From assembly GCF_041276405.1 (NCBI RefSeq), contig NZ_JBGGGT010000002.1, forward strand, positions 3,263,001 to 3,327,000: a stretch of 64,000 nucleotides of DNA, given 5' to 3'. The notes beneath the pieces were generated by a model. That model saw nothing but the letters and a program-made list of their open reading frames with translations, ran no database searches and was not told the origin of the DNA. Positions 54,944 through 64,000 of the stretch are shown piece after piece (positions within the stretch are counted from its first letter, which is position 1; each line of letters opens with the position of its first letter). A program made the translations under genes and the position numbers. Source of the DNA: Microvirga sp. TS319. Lineage in GTDB: Bacteria; Pseudomonadota; Alphaproteobacteria; Rhizobiales; Beijerinckiaceae.

Positions 54944-54961
54944 CCACGCTCCGCCTGTGCA

Positions 54962-56164
54962 TCAGCGCGCAGGACGCCGTTCGAGAATGGCATCGACCTC
55001 CCGCAGAACGGCTGCGGGGTCGATGCTGAAGGCCTGCTTCGGGCCCTCCGGTCCCCCGACGACCGGCTCGTAATCCGCTCCCGCCTCGGCGGCCCAATGG
55101 AGGCCGGTGCTTTTGCGGGCATTCTGGGCCATCAGCTCGATCAGCAGAGGCTGGCGGCGGGCCCAGAGAATGTTGGCGAGACCCGCCCCATGGACGGCCA
55201 TGACGGTTTGCGCCTCTCCAAACCAGTCGATCTGCTCGTGATGGTTAGACCAGGACGCCTCGACGATCTTGAACCCTCGACCCCGCAAGCCTTCGATCAG
55301 TTCGGCCTCCCCCGTCACCTGGCGAAGTCGCGTCTGGCCGCGCGTGAGATAGATCCGGGGCGCGGCCTCCGGACGCGGGCGGTCCGCATAGGCCGCATCG
55401 AAGACGGAGCGGGCATACCCCAACGCTTCGGGCGTCGCGAAGACCCGCTCGAGATTGCAGCAATGGCTGCGTGCATAAAGGTATCGCTTGGCATGGACGC
55501 GCTCCCACGGAGCGAGCTTCACATGGCTTAAGGGAACCCCGATTCCTCTCAAGCCTTCGATGAAGCTCTGCACCATCGGGTTGACCGATCGGGCCGTGAC
55601 GATGGTGAGCGCCTCGCCGGGAGCGAGGGCCCCGCGGTGAAGGGCATAGGCCAGAGGCATCAGCACGTCGGTGAGCAGGTGCCCGTAGTGCCTGTAGGGC
55701 GGGATCGCGGCAACGGCGCCCTTCACATGCCGCGTGCTGAAGGCTGCCGGGGCGGGATAGGCGAAGTGCCAGTTGCTGTCGGCGGTCGTATCGAAGGCGA
55801 GCTGTTTCCCGGTGGCGTAATCGACCGGGGTCAGCGTATGGCCCGGGACCAGGACATCCGCCACGAAGGCGATCACCCGATGGGCCGTGTCCGGATCCGG
55901 GAACCGGCAATGTGCATTCACGACGTCGACATCATGAGAACGCACGAAGGCCCGTTGGCGGCTGTAACGCTCCTGCAGGAGATTGAAGGAGCGGACACTG
56001 TCCTCCCGGAGATCGACCTTCTCCGCAGTGGGCCAGCCGAAATCCGGGAAGAAGGACACGGCTTTTCGAAGCACCGGATAAGGGCCGGTCAACCCCTTCA
56101 TCACCCGGAAGGCGATCGGTTTGATGTCGAACTTGCGGTGAAGTGCCGAATGATGCCTTGCCAT
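54962..56164 (-). CDS. glycosyltransferase family 61 (DUF563) protein
   Basis: 400 residues with GT61 features: PYRHYGHLLTDVLMPLAYAL, PRIYLTRGQTRLR and AVHGAGLANILWARRQ, ending LHWAAEAGADYEPV. GT61 enzymes transfer sugars such as xylose or GlcNAc in polysaccharide or glycoprotein synthesis. It follows an O-antigen-ligase-like gene by 9 bases, so the two are a surface-glycan pair. Confidence 0.88.
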   Translation of the reverse strand: MARHHSALHRKFDIKPIAFRVMKGLTGPYPVLRKAVSFFPDFGWPTAEKVDLREDSVRSFNLLQERYSRQRAFVRSHDVDVVNAHCRFPDPDTAHRVIAFVADVLVPGHTLTPVDYATGKQLAFDTTADSNWHFAYPAPAAFSTRHVKGAVAAIPPYRHYGHLLTDVLMPLAYALHRGALAPGEALTIVTARSVNPMVQSFIEGLRGIGVPLSHVKLAPWERVHAKRYLYARSHCCNLERVFATPEALGYARSVFDAAYADRPRPEAAPRIYLTRGQTRLRQVTGEAELIEGLRGRGFKIVEASWSNHHEQIDWFGEAQTVMAVHGAGLANILWARRQPLLIELMAQNARKSTGLHWAAEAGADYEPVVGGPEGPKQAFSIDPAAVLREVDAILERRPAR

Positions 56165-56173
56165 TGAGTGCCG

Positions 56174-57430
56174 TCAGATCTGTCGGAGCTCACCGGTGCC
56201 GGGTAAAGGAACTCCCCCCTCCCTCCGGGTCGTCGCCTGGCTCGGGGTCAGAACCAGAAAAAGCGGCAACCAGAGGAAGAGGTAATGCATATTGAAGAAG
56301 GCGAACGGATTCGACAGATCCGTTCCCATATAGCCGAACGAAAAGAGGATCGAGGCCAGGCCGAAGAAGCGCAGCGAACGGTCCTCCTGCCGCGTCAGCT
56401 GCCTGGCGTAGAACCCGATCATCGCCCAGAATGCCAGAAGGGCCATGAGACCGTAATACATGGCGGTCCCGAAGAGACCGTTATGAGGGTGGCTCATCCA
56501 GGTCTTCTGGAATCGAAAGCTCGGGCCGGTCCCGAGCATGGGGTGAAGAACGATCTGCTCGCGTACCCAGCCCCAGATTTCGCTCCGGAACGACGGACGG
56601 CACCAATCGGCGTCACTGTCGCAGATGATGGCCTTGATCATCGGCTCCAACATGCCAAGGCCGGTGATTGCGATCCAGATGCCGCCACAGGCAAGAAGCA
56701 CGGCAGCCGTCCCCCCACGCCGGCTGAGCCAGAGAGCCAGCGGCAATGCCAATGCCAGAGCGATGATCGGGGCCCGGCTTTGGGTCCAGGCCAGACCCAG
56801 CAGAAGCGTGACGATCAGGAACAGGTGCAAGGACGCAACCCGGCGCACGGGCGGGCGGTCGAGCCATAATGCCGCGAAAGCGATCAGGGCGACGGCGAAG
56901 CCACCGGCGCCGGGAATGGGGTTACGTCCCCGTCCGAGGGGAAACAGACGATCGAAGAGATCGTCGGCTGAGACAATGTGCAGCAGGAGGGCCGCGCAAG
57001 CGCTGGCCCCGCCGGCGATGGCGATGACGGACAGAATCTGCCTCGTGCTCAAGGCGCGCGAGACCTGGGCCACGGACAGGAAGAACGCCCCCAGGAGCAC
57101 GAGATTGAAGAAATCGGATATGTTGTATCCCGGACCGCCGATCAGGCCCCCGAGCGCAACCCACGCACTAAAGAAAACGCCGAAGAGAACCAGCCAGGCG
57201 CTGTGCGTGAACGCCGCTGCACCGGCTCCGCTGAACAAGGCCAGGATGGCCATTAGAACGATCGCGCCGACGGGAAGAGCATGCCCCGGGATGAAGAAGG
57301 ACGCTACCACGAAAACGAGGAAAGCCGCCGCGCTGACGGAATTGAGCCAATCCTGACCCGCATGTTGCTTTCGCAGCCAGAGAGCAGCATATGTCAGTCG
57401 GGACGAGATGGAGAACATCGGAAGCGGCAT
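56174..57430 (-). CDS. O-antigen ligase family (Wzy/WaaL-like) membrane protein
   Basis: 418 residues with about eleven hydrophobic segments and a long periplasmic loop including [23 protein letters not shown] and [14 protein letters not shown], the Wzy_C/O-antigen ligase signature. It polymerises or ligates polysaccharide on the outer leaflet of the inner membrane. Start at 57430 or at ATG 57418. Divergent from dxs (127 bases). Confidence 0.9.
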   Translation of the reverse strand: MPLPMFSISSRLTYAALWLRKQHAGQDWLNSVSAAAFLVFVVASFFIPGHALPVGAIVLMAILALFSGAGAAAFTHSAWLVLFGVFFSAWVALGGLIGGPGYNISDFFNLVLLGAFFLSVAQVSRALSTRQILSVIAIAGGASACAALLLHIVSADDLFDRLFPLGRGRNPIPGAGGFAVALIAFAALWLDRPPVRRVASLHLFLIVTLLLGLAWTQSRAPIIALALALPLALWLSRRGGTAAVLLACGGIWIAITGLGMLEPMIKAIICDSDADWCRPSFRSEIWGWVREQIVLHPMLGTGPSFRFQKTWMSHPHNGLFGTAMYYGLMALLAFWAMIGFYARQLTRQEDRSLRFFGLASILFSFGYMGTDLSNPFAFFNMHYLFLWLPLFLVLTPSQATTRREGGVPLPGTGELRQI

Positions 57431-57557
57431 CCTCTTCCCGACGTGGGACTTGGGATATTGTTTCTGCCGTCTATCATCTGGCTTCTATGCTTTCAACCTT
57501 TACGGCGCTGCCAAGCTTGGGCTCCCGGCGAAGGACATCCTGGATTCTGGTGACTAC

Positions 57558-59474
57558 GTGAGCGCAACGCATACACCTCTTCTCGACACCATCACGATCC
57601 CTGAGGATCTTCGTCAACTCTCGGAAGGGCAGCTGCGGCAGGTTGCGGACGAGCTGCGCACGGAAACGATCAGCGCGGTGTCGGTGACCGGCGGGCATCT
57701 TGGGGCCGGGCTCGGCGTGGTCGAGCTCACGGTCGCGCTGCACTATGTCTTCGACACCCCGCGCGACCGCCTGATCTGGGATGTCGGCCATCAGGCCTAT
57801 CCCCACAAGATCCTCACCGGCCGCCGCGACCGGATCCGCACCCTGCGCCAGCCGGGCGGCCTGTCCGGCTTCACCAAGCGCGCCGAGAGCGAGTACGATC
57901 CGTTCGGGGCCGCCCACACCTCGACCTCGATCTCGGCCGGCCTTGGCATGGCGGTGGCGCGCGACCTTGCCGGCCAGGCCAACAACGTCATCGCGGTGAT
58001 CGGCGACGGCGCCATGTCGGCCGGCATGGCCTATGAGGCGATGAACAATGCCGGCGCCCTGCATTCGCGCCTGATCGTGATCCTCAACGACAACGACATG
58101 TCGATCGCCCCGCCCACCGGCGCGATGTCGTCCTATCTCGCCCGCCTGGTTTCGGGCGGCACCTATCGCGGCATCCGCGAAACCGCCAAGCAGCTCGCCC
58201 AGAAGCTGCCGAAGTTCCTCTACGAGAAGGCGCAGCGCGCCGAGGAGTTCGCCCGCGGCTTCTGGACCGGCGGCACCCTGTTCGAGGAGCTCGGCTTTTA
58301 CTATGTCGGGCCGATCGACGGCCACAACCTCGATCACCTGCTGCCGATCCTGAAGAACGTGCGCGATGCCGAGACCGGGCCGATCCTGGTCCATGTGGTG
58401 ACCCAGAAGGGCAAGGGCTATGCCCCGGCCGAGGCCGCCGCCGACAAGTATCACGGCGTGGCCACCTTCGACGTGGTGACCGGGGCGCAGACCAAGGCCA
58501 AGGCCAATGCGCCGGCCTACACCAAGGTGTTCGGCGAGAGCCTGATCGCGCAGGCGCGCCAGGACGACAAGATCGTCGCCATCACGGCCGCGATGCCGTC
58601 CGGCACCGGGCTGGATCTGTTTGCCAAGGAGTTCCCGGCCCGGACCTTCGATGTCGGCATTGCCGAGCAGCATGCGGTGACCTTTGCGGCCGGCCTGGCG
58701 ACCGAGGGCTACAAGCCGTTCTGCGCGATCTATTCGACCTTCCTGCAGCGGGCCTATGACCAGGTCGTGCACGACGTGGCGCTGCAGAACCTGCCGGTGC
58801 GCTTTGCGCTCGACCGGGCCGGCCTGGTCGGGGCGGACGGGCCGACCCATGCCGGGGCGTTCGACCTGGCCTATCTCGGCTGCCTGCCGAACCTGGTCGT
58901 GATGGCGGCCGCCGACGAGGCCGAGCTGGTGCACATGGTGGCAACCGCCGCGGCCCATGAGGCCGGCCCGATCGCGTTCCGCTATCCGCGCGGCGAGGGC
59001 GTCGGGGTCGATCTGCCCGCGCAGGGCGTGCCGCTGGCGATCGGCAAGGGCCGGCTGGTGCGCCAGGGCAGCCGCATCGCGCTGCTGTCGCTCGGCACCC
59101 GGCTGGCCGAGGCGCTCAAGGCGGCCGAGGAGCTCGAGGCGCGCGGGCTGTCGACGAGCGTGGCCGATGCCCGCTTTGCCAAGCCGCTCGACACGGCGCT
59201 GATCCTCGATCTGGCCCGCCAGCACGAGGTTCTGGTGACCGTGGAGGAGGGCGCGATGGGCGGCTTCGGCGCCTTCGTGCTGCAGCTGCTCGCCGAGCAG
59301 GGCGCGCTCGATCGCGGCCGCCTGAAGGTGCGCACCCTGGTGCTGCCCGACCTCTACCAGGACCACGACAAGCCCGAGCGCATGTACGCCAAGGCCGGCC
59401 TCGACGCCGCAGGAATCGTCACCAAGGTCTTCGAGGCCCTCGGCAAGGAAGAACCCCGCCAGGCGCGAGCCTGA
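57558..59474 (+). CDS. dxs: 1-deoxy-D-xylulose-5-phosphate synthase
   Basis: 638 residues starting at GTG 57558, the family-length start. TPP motif [18 protein letters not shown] (with NDNDMSI), the catalytic Glu in [16 protein letters not shown], and [18 protein letters not shown]. It makes DXP from pyruvate and glyceraldehyde 3-phosphate, entry to isoprenoid, thiamine and pyridoxal synthesis. Between roughly 57.7 and 59.4 kb the codons shift strongly to CTG/GCC/CCG compared with both ends of the gene. It forms an operon with tlyA. Confidence 0.97.
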   Translation: MSATHTPLLDTITIPEDLRQLSEGQLRQVADELRTETISAVSVTGGHLGAGLGVVELTVALHYVFDTPRDRLIWDVGHQAYPHKILTGRRDRIRTLRQPGGLSGFTKRAESEYDPFGAAHTSTSISAGLGMAVARDLAGQANNVIAVIGDGAMSAGMAYEAMNNAGALHSRLIVILNDNDMSIAPPTGAMSSYLARLVSGGTYRGIRETAKQLAQKLPKFLYEKAQRAEEFARGFWTGGTLFEELGFYYVGPIDGHNLDHLLPILKNVRDAETGPILVHVVTQKGKGYAPAEAAADKYHGVATFDVVTGAQTKAKANAPAYTKVFGESLIAQARQDDKIVAITAAMPSGTGLDLFAKEFPARTFDVGIAEQHAVTFAAGLATEGYKPFCAIYSTFLQRAYDQVVHDVALQNLPVRFALDRAGLVGADGPTHAGAFDLAYLGCLPNLVVMAAADEAELVHMVATAAAHEAGPIAFRYPRGEGVGVDLPAQGVPLAIGKGRLVRQGSRIALLSLGTRLAEALKAAEELEARGLSTSVADARFAKPLDTALILDLARQHEVLVTVEEGAMGGFGAFVLQLLAEQGALDRGRLKVRTLVLPDLYQDHDKPERMYAKAGLDAAGIVTKVFEALGKEEPRQARA

Positions 59475-59480
59475 TCCGCC

Positions 59481-60209
59481 ATGACCCGCAAACGTGCCGA
59501 TGTGGTGCTCGTCGAGCGCGGCTTCTTCACGAGCCGCGCGCGAGCGCAGGAAGCGATCGCCGCCGGGCTCGTCACCGTGAATGGCGCCGTGGTGAAGAAG
59601 CCCTCGGATGCGGTGGCGGACGATGCGCTCATCACCGCCGCACAGCCGCATCCTTACGTCTCACGGGGCGGTGTGAAGCTGGCGGCGGCTCTCGACGCCT
59701 TCGGCATCGACCCCAAGAACTGCATCTGCCTTGATATCGGCGCCTCGACGGGCGGCTTCACGGACGTGCTGCTGATGCGCGATGCCGCGCATGTCTACGC
59801 GGTCGATGTCGGGCATGCGCAGCTTCACCCGAAGGTGGCGGATGACCCACGCGTCACCAACCTCGAAGGCACGGATGCGCGCTCTCTCACCGGAGACATC
59901 ATCCCCGAGCCTGCCGATCTTCTCGTCTCGGATGTGAGTTTCATCTCCCTGAAGCTCGTGCTGCCGGCCGCTGTCGCCCTGCTGAAGCCGCGCGCGACGA
60001 TGGCGGTTCTCGTGAAGCCGCAGTTTGAGGCGGGCCGCAGTCACGTCAAAAAGGGAATCGTGCGGGACGAGGCCGTACACCGCGCCGTGTGCGACGACAT
60101 CAGCGCCTTCATCGCCTCGCTCGGCTTTGCAATCGACGGGGTCGTCCCCTCGCCCATCGAGGGCGGAGACGGCAACCGCGAGTTCTTATTGGGAGCCCAC
60201 CGTGGCTGA
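59481..60209 (+). CDS. tlyA: TlyA-family RNA 2'-O-methyltransferase / hemolysin A
   Basis: 242 residues: N-terminal S4 domain (RADVVLVERGFFTSRARAQEAI) and an FtsJ-like SAM domain (LDIGASTGGFTDVLL, catalytic K-D-K-E type residues, VSDVSFISL, VKPQFEAGR). It methylates rRNA in mycobacteria; alpha homologues are assumed similar. Six bases after dxs; the next gene overlaps it. Confidence 0.93.
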   Translation: MTRKRADVVLVERGFFTSRARAQEAIAAGLVTVNGAVVKKPSDAVADDALITAAQPHPYVSRGGVKLAAALDAFGIDPKNCICLDIGASTGGFTDVLLMRDAAHVYAVDVGHAQLHPKVADDPRVTNLEGTDARSLTGDIIPEPADLLVSDVSFISLKLVLPAAVALLKPRATMAVLVKPQFEAGRSHVKKGIVRDEAVHRAVCDDISAFIASLGFAIDGVVPSPIEGGDGNREFLLGAHRG

Positions 60210-61458
60210 TCAGGTTGTCATCAAGCGCCTCGGCGCGAAAGCAGACGGTATCGCGGAAACCGCGTCCGGTCCGGTCTTCGTGCCGAAGGCATTGCCGGGA
60301 GAGACCGTCACCATCGAGCGCAACGGCCCGCGCGCGGATCTGATCAGCGTCGATGTGCCGTCGCCCGAGCGCGAAACGCCGTTCTGCCCCTATTACGATG
60401 AATGCGGCGGCTGCGCGACGCAGCATATGAAGCACGGCTTCTATCAGGCCTGGAAACAGGAGACTCTCGCCCACACCCTGCGCCAGGCGCGGATCGAGGC
60501 TCCCATCGACGCTCTGATCGACGCCCATGGGGAGGGTCGCCGCCGCGTGACGCTGCATGTGCGCTTTCCGGATCGCGCCATGCATGTGGGCTACATGGCG
60601 GCCCGCAGCCACCAGATCGTCGAGATCGCCTTCTGCCCCATCGCCGAACCCGCACTGAAAGAGCAGGCTCCTGTCATCGCACGCGCCGTCGGCGAGCATC
60701 TGAAGGCCGCCCGCAAGCCGCTCGACATCCAGATCACCAACACGCAGACGGGTTTCGATGTGGACGTGCGTGGGCACGGGCCGTTGAAGGACGCTGACCG
60801 CCTGAGCCTGATCGATCTCGCAGCGCGGCTCGATCTCTCACGCCTGTCGATCCATGGCGACGTGATCGTGGAGCGCCGCCCGCCTGCGATCCTGATGGGA
60901 CGCGCATCCGTCGTTCCGCCTGCAGGGTCCTTCCTGCAAGCCACGCGCCTGGGCGAGGAAGCGCTTGCCCGTTTCGTGACGCAGGCCTGCGAGCGCGCCA
61001 AACGCGTCGCCGATCTGTTTTCGGGCTCCGGGCCTTTCGCCCTGCGGCTTGCGGAAAGGTCGGAGGTTCACGCGGTCGAGTTCGATCAGGGCTCGATGAC
61101 GGCTCTCGACAAGGCCTTCCGCGCGACGCCGGGCCTGCGCCGCATCACCACCGAAACGCGCGATCTCTTCCGCCGTCCGCTTCTCCTGCCCGAACTCAAC
61201 GCATTCGATGCGGTGGTGCTCGACCCGCCGCGAGCCGGCGCGGAGGCGCAGGCCAAGCAGCTTGCCGCCTCGAAAGTACCGCTCGTCGTGAGCATCTCCT
61301 GCGACGCCGCCACCTTCGCGCGCGATGCCGCCATTCTGATGGACAGCGGCTATCGCCTGGAACGCGTGATCCCGGTCGATCAGTTCAAGCACTCGCCCCA
61401 TCTCGAAGTCGTCGGCATCTTAAGGCGCGACGTCGCAAAGATCTCGCGTCGCAAATAG
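60202..61458 (+). CDS. TrmA/RlmD-family 23S rRNA/tRNA (uracil-5-)-methyltransferase
   Basis: 418 residues starting at GTG 60202 within the tlyA stop region. N-terminal iron-sulfur cluster cysteines CPYYDECGGCATQHM, a SAM domain with VADLFSGSGPFALRLAER, and the C-terminal catalytic Cys in VSISCDAATFARD. No full TRAM domain, but a VIKRLGAKADGIAE start resembling one. It likely methylates a uracil in 23S rRNA (RlmD/RlmC type). Last gene of the dxs-tlyA operon. Confidence 0.92.
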   Translation: MADQVVIKRLGAKADGIAETASGPVFVPKALPGETVTIERNGPRADLISVDVPSPERETPFCPYYDECGGCATQHMKHGFYQAWKQETLAHTLRQARIEAPIDALIDAHGEGRRRVTLHVRFPDRAMHVGYMAARSHQIVEIAFCPIAEPALKEQAPVIARAVGEHLKAARKPLDIQITNTQTGFDVDVRGHGPLKDADRLSLIDLAARLDLSRLSIHGDVIVERRPPAILMGRASVVPPAGSFLQATRLGEEALARFVTQACERAKRVADLFSGSGPFALRLAERSEVHAVEFDQGSMTALDKAFRATPGLRRITTETRDLFRRPLLLPELNAFDAVVLDPPRAGAEAQAKQLAASKVPLVVSISCDAATFARDAAILMDSGYRLERVIPVDQFKHSPHLEVVGILRRDVAKISRRK

Positions 61459-61549
61459 GACTCGCGTCGGGCAAACGGATGAAAATTTCTCTGACCCGCG
61501 AAAAGCTCCCTGCCCCTCGTTGCGACAGGCGCGGGGTGCCTCCCGAAGA

Positions 61550-62338
61550 TCAGGGCTGAGCTTTCGCTTCAAAATCCTCGATCACGGCCATGAGTGCCTC
61601 CGGCTTCACTCTCACGGGCCCTGCGAACGGATGGTTGATGGCGATGATCACGAGCAGGCCCGAGAAGATCAGCACGGCCAGCACTCCCGTCATCATGGCT
61701 TGGACGCGCAGGTTCTCGGTGCCGAAGAACAGCGTGAAGCCGACCGTCAGGACGGCCCCGCCGGCGAGGACGAACCAGAGCACTCCGGGAACCGCGCCGG
61801 AGGCCAGCACGAGCCTCGTGCGGCGGGCCTCGGTCAGAAGGTCGAGCTGGTGGAGAGCTTCGGCCAGAAGCGTGACCCCACGGCCGTCGCTCGGCATGTA
61901 TGTCAGCAGGGCCGCGTAGGTGGCATCGAGGGCCAGCGTAGCCTCATGGCTTGATCCGCTCCGTGCCATCGCGGCCCAGTCCTCCGTGGCCGCCACCTTG
62001 GCGTAGCGGGTCAGGCTGTCGCGAAGACGATCGCCGGGGCCCTCTCCGATTCCGTTGGACAGGCGATAGAGGGTCGCTGCGGCGCCGGCCTCCTGAGCCG
62101 CCGCGTTTTCCGCCTGGCTGAACTTCTCCCAGACGATGATGACGGCAAAGGCCAGCAGCACCGCATAGAGCACTCCGACAGTCGCGAAGGTGAAGCCGGC
62201 CACCTCATTGTTGAGCTTGAGCCTGTCCGGCGTGATACGCCAGCGCACGAGGACCGGACCGGCCATGGCAAGCAGGGTTGCAACGCCGATGAGAATTGCG
62301 CCCGAGATCCAGAGAGGTTGGGTGTCCAGGAGGATCAT
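61550..62338 (-). CDS. DUF4239 membrane protein
   Basis: 262 residues with four to five hydrophobic segments: one or two at the N-terminus (WISGAILIGVATLLAMAG, VAGFTFATVGVLYAVLLAFAVIIVW), a soluble helical middle and two at the C-terminus (ending FSGLLVIIAINHPFAGPVRV). This is the bestrophin-like DUF4239 pattern. The function is unknown; the family is often near ion transporters. It is divergent from the permease at 62678. Confidence 0.86.
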   Translation of the reverse strand: MILLDTQPLWISGAILIGVATLLAMAGPVLVRWRITPDRLKLNNEVAGFTFATVGVLYAVLLAFAVIIVWEKFSQAENAAAQEAGAAATLYRLSNGIGEGPGDRLRDSLTRYAKVAATEDWAAMARSGSSHEATLALDATYAALLTYMPSDGRGVTLLAEALHQLDLLTEARRTRLVLASGAVPGVLWFVLAGGAVLTVGFTLFFGTENLRVQAMMTGVLAVLIFSGLLVIIAINHPFAGPVRVKPEALMAVIEDFEAKAQP

Positions 62339-62677
62339 GTGTCACCGCCTGCTTTCCTGCTCCCACTGTATCAGCGACCAACGCTTCCGTCTGGATAACT
62401 GCCGCAGGGAACCCGAGGAAATCCCCTGCCCTTCAGGAGGGTCCAGTGCTCTGACCAGCTGCCTCCTGAAGCGGCACGGATCCTGGCGCTCGGAGGCTTT
62501 CCTGATCTGACCAGGAAAGACCCCTTGTGGAACATCCGTCGGCGAAGGCGGGTTATTCGAGGCCCGCTCCCGGGGGCTGCCCTGATCGACCCGATGAGTT
62601 CGCCCGGAAACACGAGTCAAGCAGCGCGGCGGCAATTCAATTCCTGGCTTCTCGGGAGGCCTGCACCCAGGGCGACC
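62339..62677 (+). promoter_or_regulatory. structured divergent upstream region of the APC permease
   Basis: Two hairpins precede the permease start. CTTCAGGAGG (62431-62440) pairs with CCTCCTGAAG (62462-62471) around a 21-base loop. CTTTCCTG (62497-62504) pairs with CAGGAAAG (62512-62519) around ATCTGAC. No protein-coding frame is credible. The distance of 158 bases to the ATG would allow a leader RNA. Confidence 0.5.
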
Positions 62678-64000
62678 ATGTTCCTTAAACGTCTCATCCT
62701 TGGCCGCCCCCTTCCCAACCGCGAATACGGCGAGCGTAAGATCGGCGCCTTCGAGGGCGTGCCGACCATGGGCCTTGATGGGCTGGGCTCGTCGGCTTAC
62801 GGCCCGGAGGCGGCTCTCACGGTTCTGATTCCGCTCGGGGCACTCAGCCTCGCCTATATCGGGCCGATCACAGCCGTCATCGTTGCGCTGCTGGCGATCC
62901 TGTACGTCTCCTATCGCCAGACCATTCGGGCCTATCCCAGCAACGGTGGAGCTTACACGGTCTCCAAGGAAAACCTGGGCCGAAACGCCAGCCTTCTTGC
63001 GGCTGCCGCCTTGATGATCGATTACGTGCTCAACGTGGCCGTCGGAATTTCGGCAGGCGTCGGCGCTCTCGTCTCGGCCATGCCCGCACTGTATCCCTAC
63101 ACGCTCTGGCTCTGCCTCGGCATTCTGACCCTCATCACGCTGGTGAATCTACGAGGCACCCTTGATGCCGGTCGGTTGTTCGCGCTGCCGACCTATACGT
63201 TCGTGATAAGCTTCATCCTGCTTCTGGGACTGGGGCTTTATCGGGTCGTCATCTCGGGCGGCGAGCCTCGGCCGGTGGTGCCGCCACCGGCTCTTGCCCC
63301 GACCACGGCCGCCGCGTCCCTGTGGTTGCTGATGCATGCCTTCGCGAGCGGCTGCACGGCCATGACTGGAGTCGAGGCTGTCAGCAACGGCGTGAGCGCC
63401 TTTCGGGAACCCAAAGTCAAGTACGCCCATCGCACCCTGACCGCCATCGTCGTCATTCTGGGGCTTCTCCTCGCGGGCATCGCCTACCTGGCCAGCTCCT
63501 ATGGCATCGGTGCCATGGACCAAACCCAGAAAGGTTACCAGAGCGTGCTGTCGCAACTGGCGCAGTCGGTGGTCGGCCGTGGGATCTTCTACTCCGTGGC
63601 CATCGGCAGCCTTCTCTGCGTCCTGGCTCTCTCGGCCAATACGAGCTTCACGGACTTTCCACGGCTGTGCCGCACCATCGCCGAAGACGACTTCCTGCCC
63701 CGCCCGTTCGCGGTGGTCGGCCGGCGTCTCGTCTTCTCCGTCGGCATTCTTTACTTGGCCGTCACCGCGGGCGGCCTGCTGATCGCGTTCGGCGGCATTA
63801 CCGAGCGTCTGATCCCGCTCTTCGCCATCGGGGCCTTTCTCACCTTCACTCTGTCTCAGGCCGGCATGGTCGTGCACTGGCGCCGCGAGCGGCGCAAGAA
63901 TCCCTCGGCCAAGCACGAATGGCGGCTGGCGATCAACGGGCTAGGAGCGCTGGTGACCGGCCTTGCGCTTGTCGTCATCATCACTGCAAAGTTCACCGAG
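62678..64000 (+). CDS. APC-family permease (KimA/YdaO-like), truncated at window edge
   Basis: 441 codons are present with no stop before the window ends, so the C-terminus lies beyond. The N-terminal consensus (LDGLGSSAYGPEAALTVL) and YPSNGGAYTVSKENLGRNA are typical of amino acid/polyamine/organocation transporters of the KimA-like potassium or amino-acid group. At least ten membrane segments; a cytosolic tail should follow. ATG 62678 has AGGG five bases upstream. Substrate undetermined. Confidence 0.87.
   Translation, partial: MFLKRLILGRPLPNREYGERKIGAFEGVPTMGLDGLGSSAYGPEAALTVLIPLGALSLAYIGPITAVIVALLAILYVSYRQTIRAYPSNGGAYTVSKENLGRNASLLAAAALMIDYVLNVAVGISAGVGALVSAMPALYPYTLWLCLGILTLITLVNLRGTLDAGRLFALPTYTFVISFILLLGLGLYRVVISGGEPRPVVPPPALAPTTAAASLWLLMHAFASGCTAMTGVEAVSNGVSAFREPKVKYAHRTLTAIVVILGLLLAGIAYLASSYGIGAMDQTQKGYQSVLSQLAQSVVGRGIFYSVAIGSLLCVLALSANTSFTDFPRLCRTIAEDDFLPRPFAVVGRRLVFSVGILYLAVTAGGLLIAFGGITERLIPLFAIGAFLTFTLSQAGMVVHWRRERRKNPSAKHEWRLAINGLGALVTGLALVVIITAKFTE

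Noticed and set aside
57474..59651. 725-codon open frame on the minus strand opposite dxs
   Set aside because: Long antisense frames are expected in high-GC genes; the plus-strand product has all Dxs motifs while the antisense product is low-complexity Arg/Gly/His.
63149..63916. 255-codon minus-strand frame opposite the APC permease
   Set aside because: The plus strand encodes a clear transporter; the antisense product is hydrophilic low-complexity sequence with no start signals.

Overview
The window is chromosomal DNA from a high-GC alphaproteobacterium of the order Hyphomicrobiales, most likely a Methylobacteriaceae member close to Microvirga. This rests on gene content (FabI, TIGR02301 protein, HTH-RibB, YgfZ, RT0821/Lpp0805 lipoprotein, PdxH, TlyA), on strong GC bias at third codon positions, and on many palindromic intergenic repeats of the kind common in this group. 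The genus is an inference and could not be tested by search.

Region 1 (1-11.0 kb) is accessory and catabolic. It starts with the 3' end of a LysR gene. A long minus-strand array follows, from a GlxA/GbdR-like AraC regulator (start 10988) through a four-gene betaine/choline/carnitine-type ABC transporter, a nitrilase-family amidohydrolase, an acyl-CoA dehydrogenase, an AMP-forming CoA ligase, a crotonase and an MmgE/PrpD protein. Gaps are short and several junctions are ATGA overlaps. It looks like one pathway that imports a quaternary amine and degrades it as a CoA thioester.

Region 2 (11.0-15.3 kb) is a mobile-DNA scar. An IS630-type element flanked by TA lies in a broken tyrosine-recombinase gene that abuts the 3' end of tRNA-Gln(UUG). 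tRNA-Pro(CGG) follows. A degenerate second copy of its 3' end lies 2 kb away and brackets an O-acyltransferase gene.

Region 3 (15.3-47.4 kb) is mostly core genome: metallophosphatase, DoxX, BioY biotin transporter, MBL hydrolase, a DUF898/M48/DUF1499 membrane operon, MarR-patatin, L,D-transpeptidase, HDAC-like deacetylase, HTH-RibB, AroC, a LysR/ABM pair, DnaJ-FabI-phosphatase, PdxH, an SDR, two divergent citrate-synthase homologues (one with an N-terminal HTH), Nudix-TIGR02301, LysE, a TyrA-like dehydrogenase, a dihydroorotase-like protein divergent from YgfZ, and a double-PAS hybrid kinase.

Region 4 (47.4-64 kb) holds an orphan RTX protein, a PaiB-like gene coupled to an AAC(6')-like acetyltransferase, a Tag/HD/phosphatase operon, a large DUF2339 membrane protein, XseB, two surface-polysaccharide genes (GT61 and O-antigen ligase), Dxs-TlyA-RNA methyltransferase (an isoprenoid/RNA modification operon), a DUF4239 protein and a truncated APC-family permease at the right edge.

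Intergenic regions are full of two related palindromic repeat types, often in pairs, plus a third repeat resembling ACGTGGATGCCCGGC. They account for most gene-free stretches. No CRISPR array, rRNA or plasmid/phage origin was seen.
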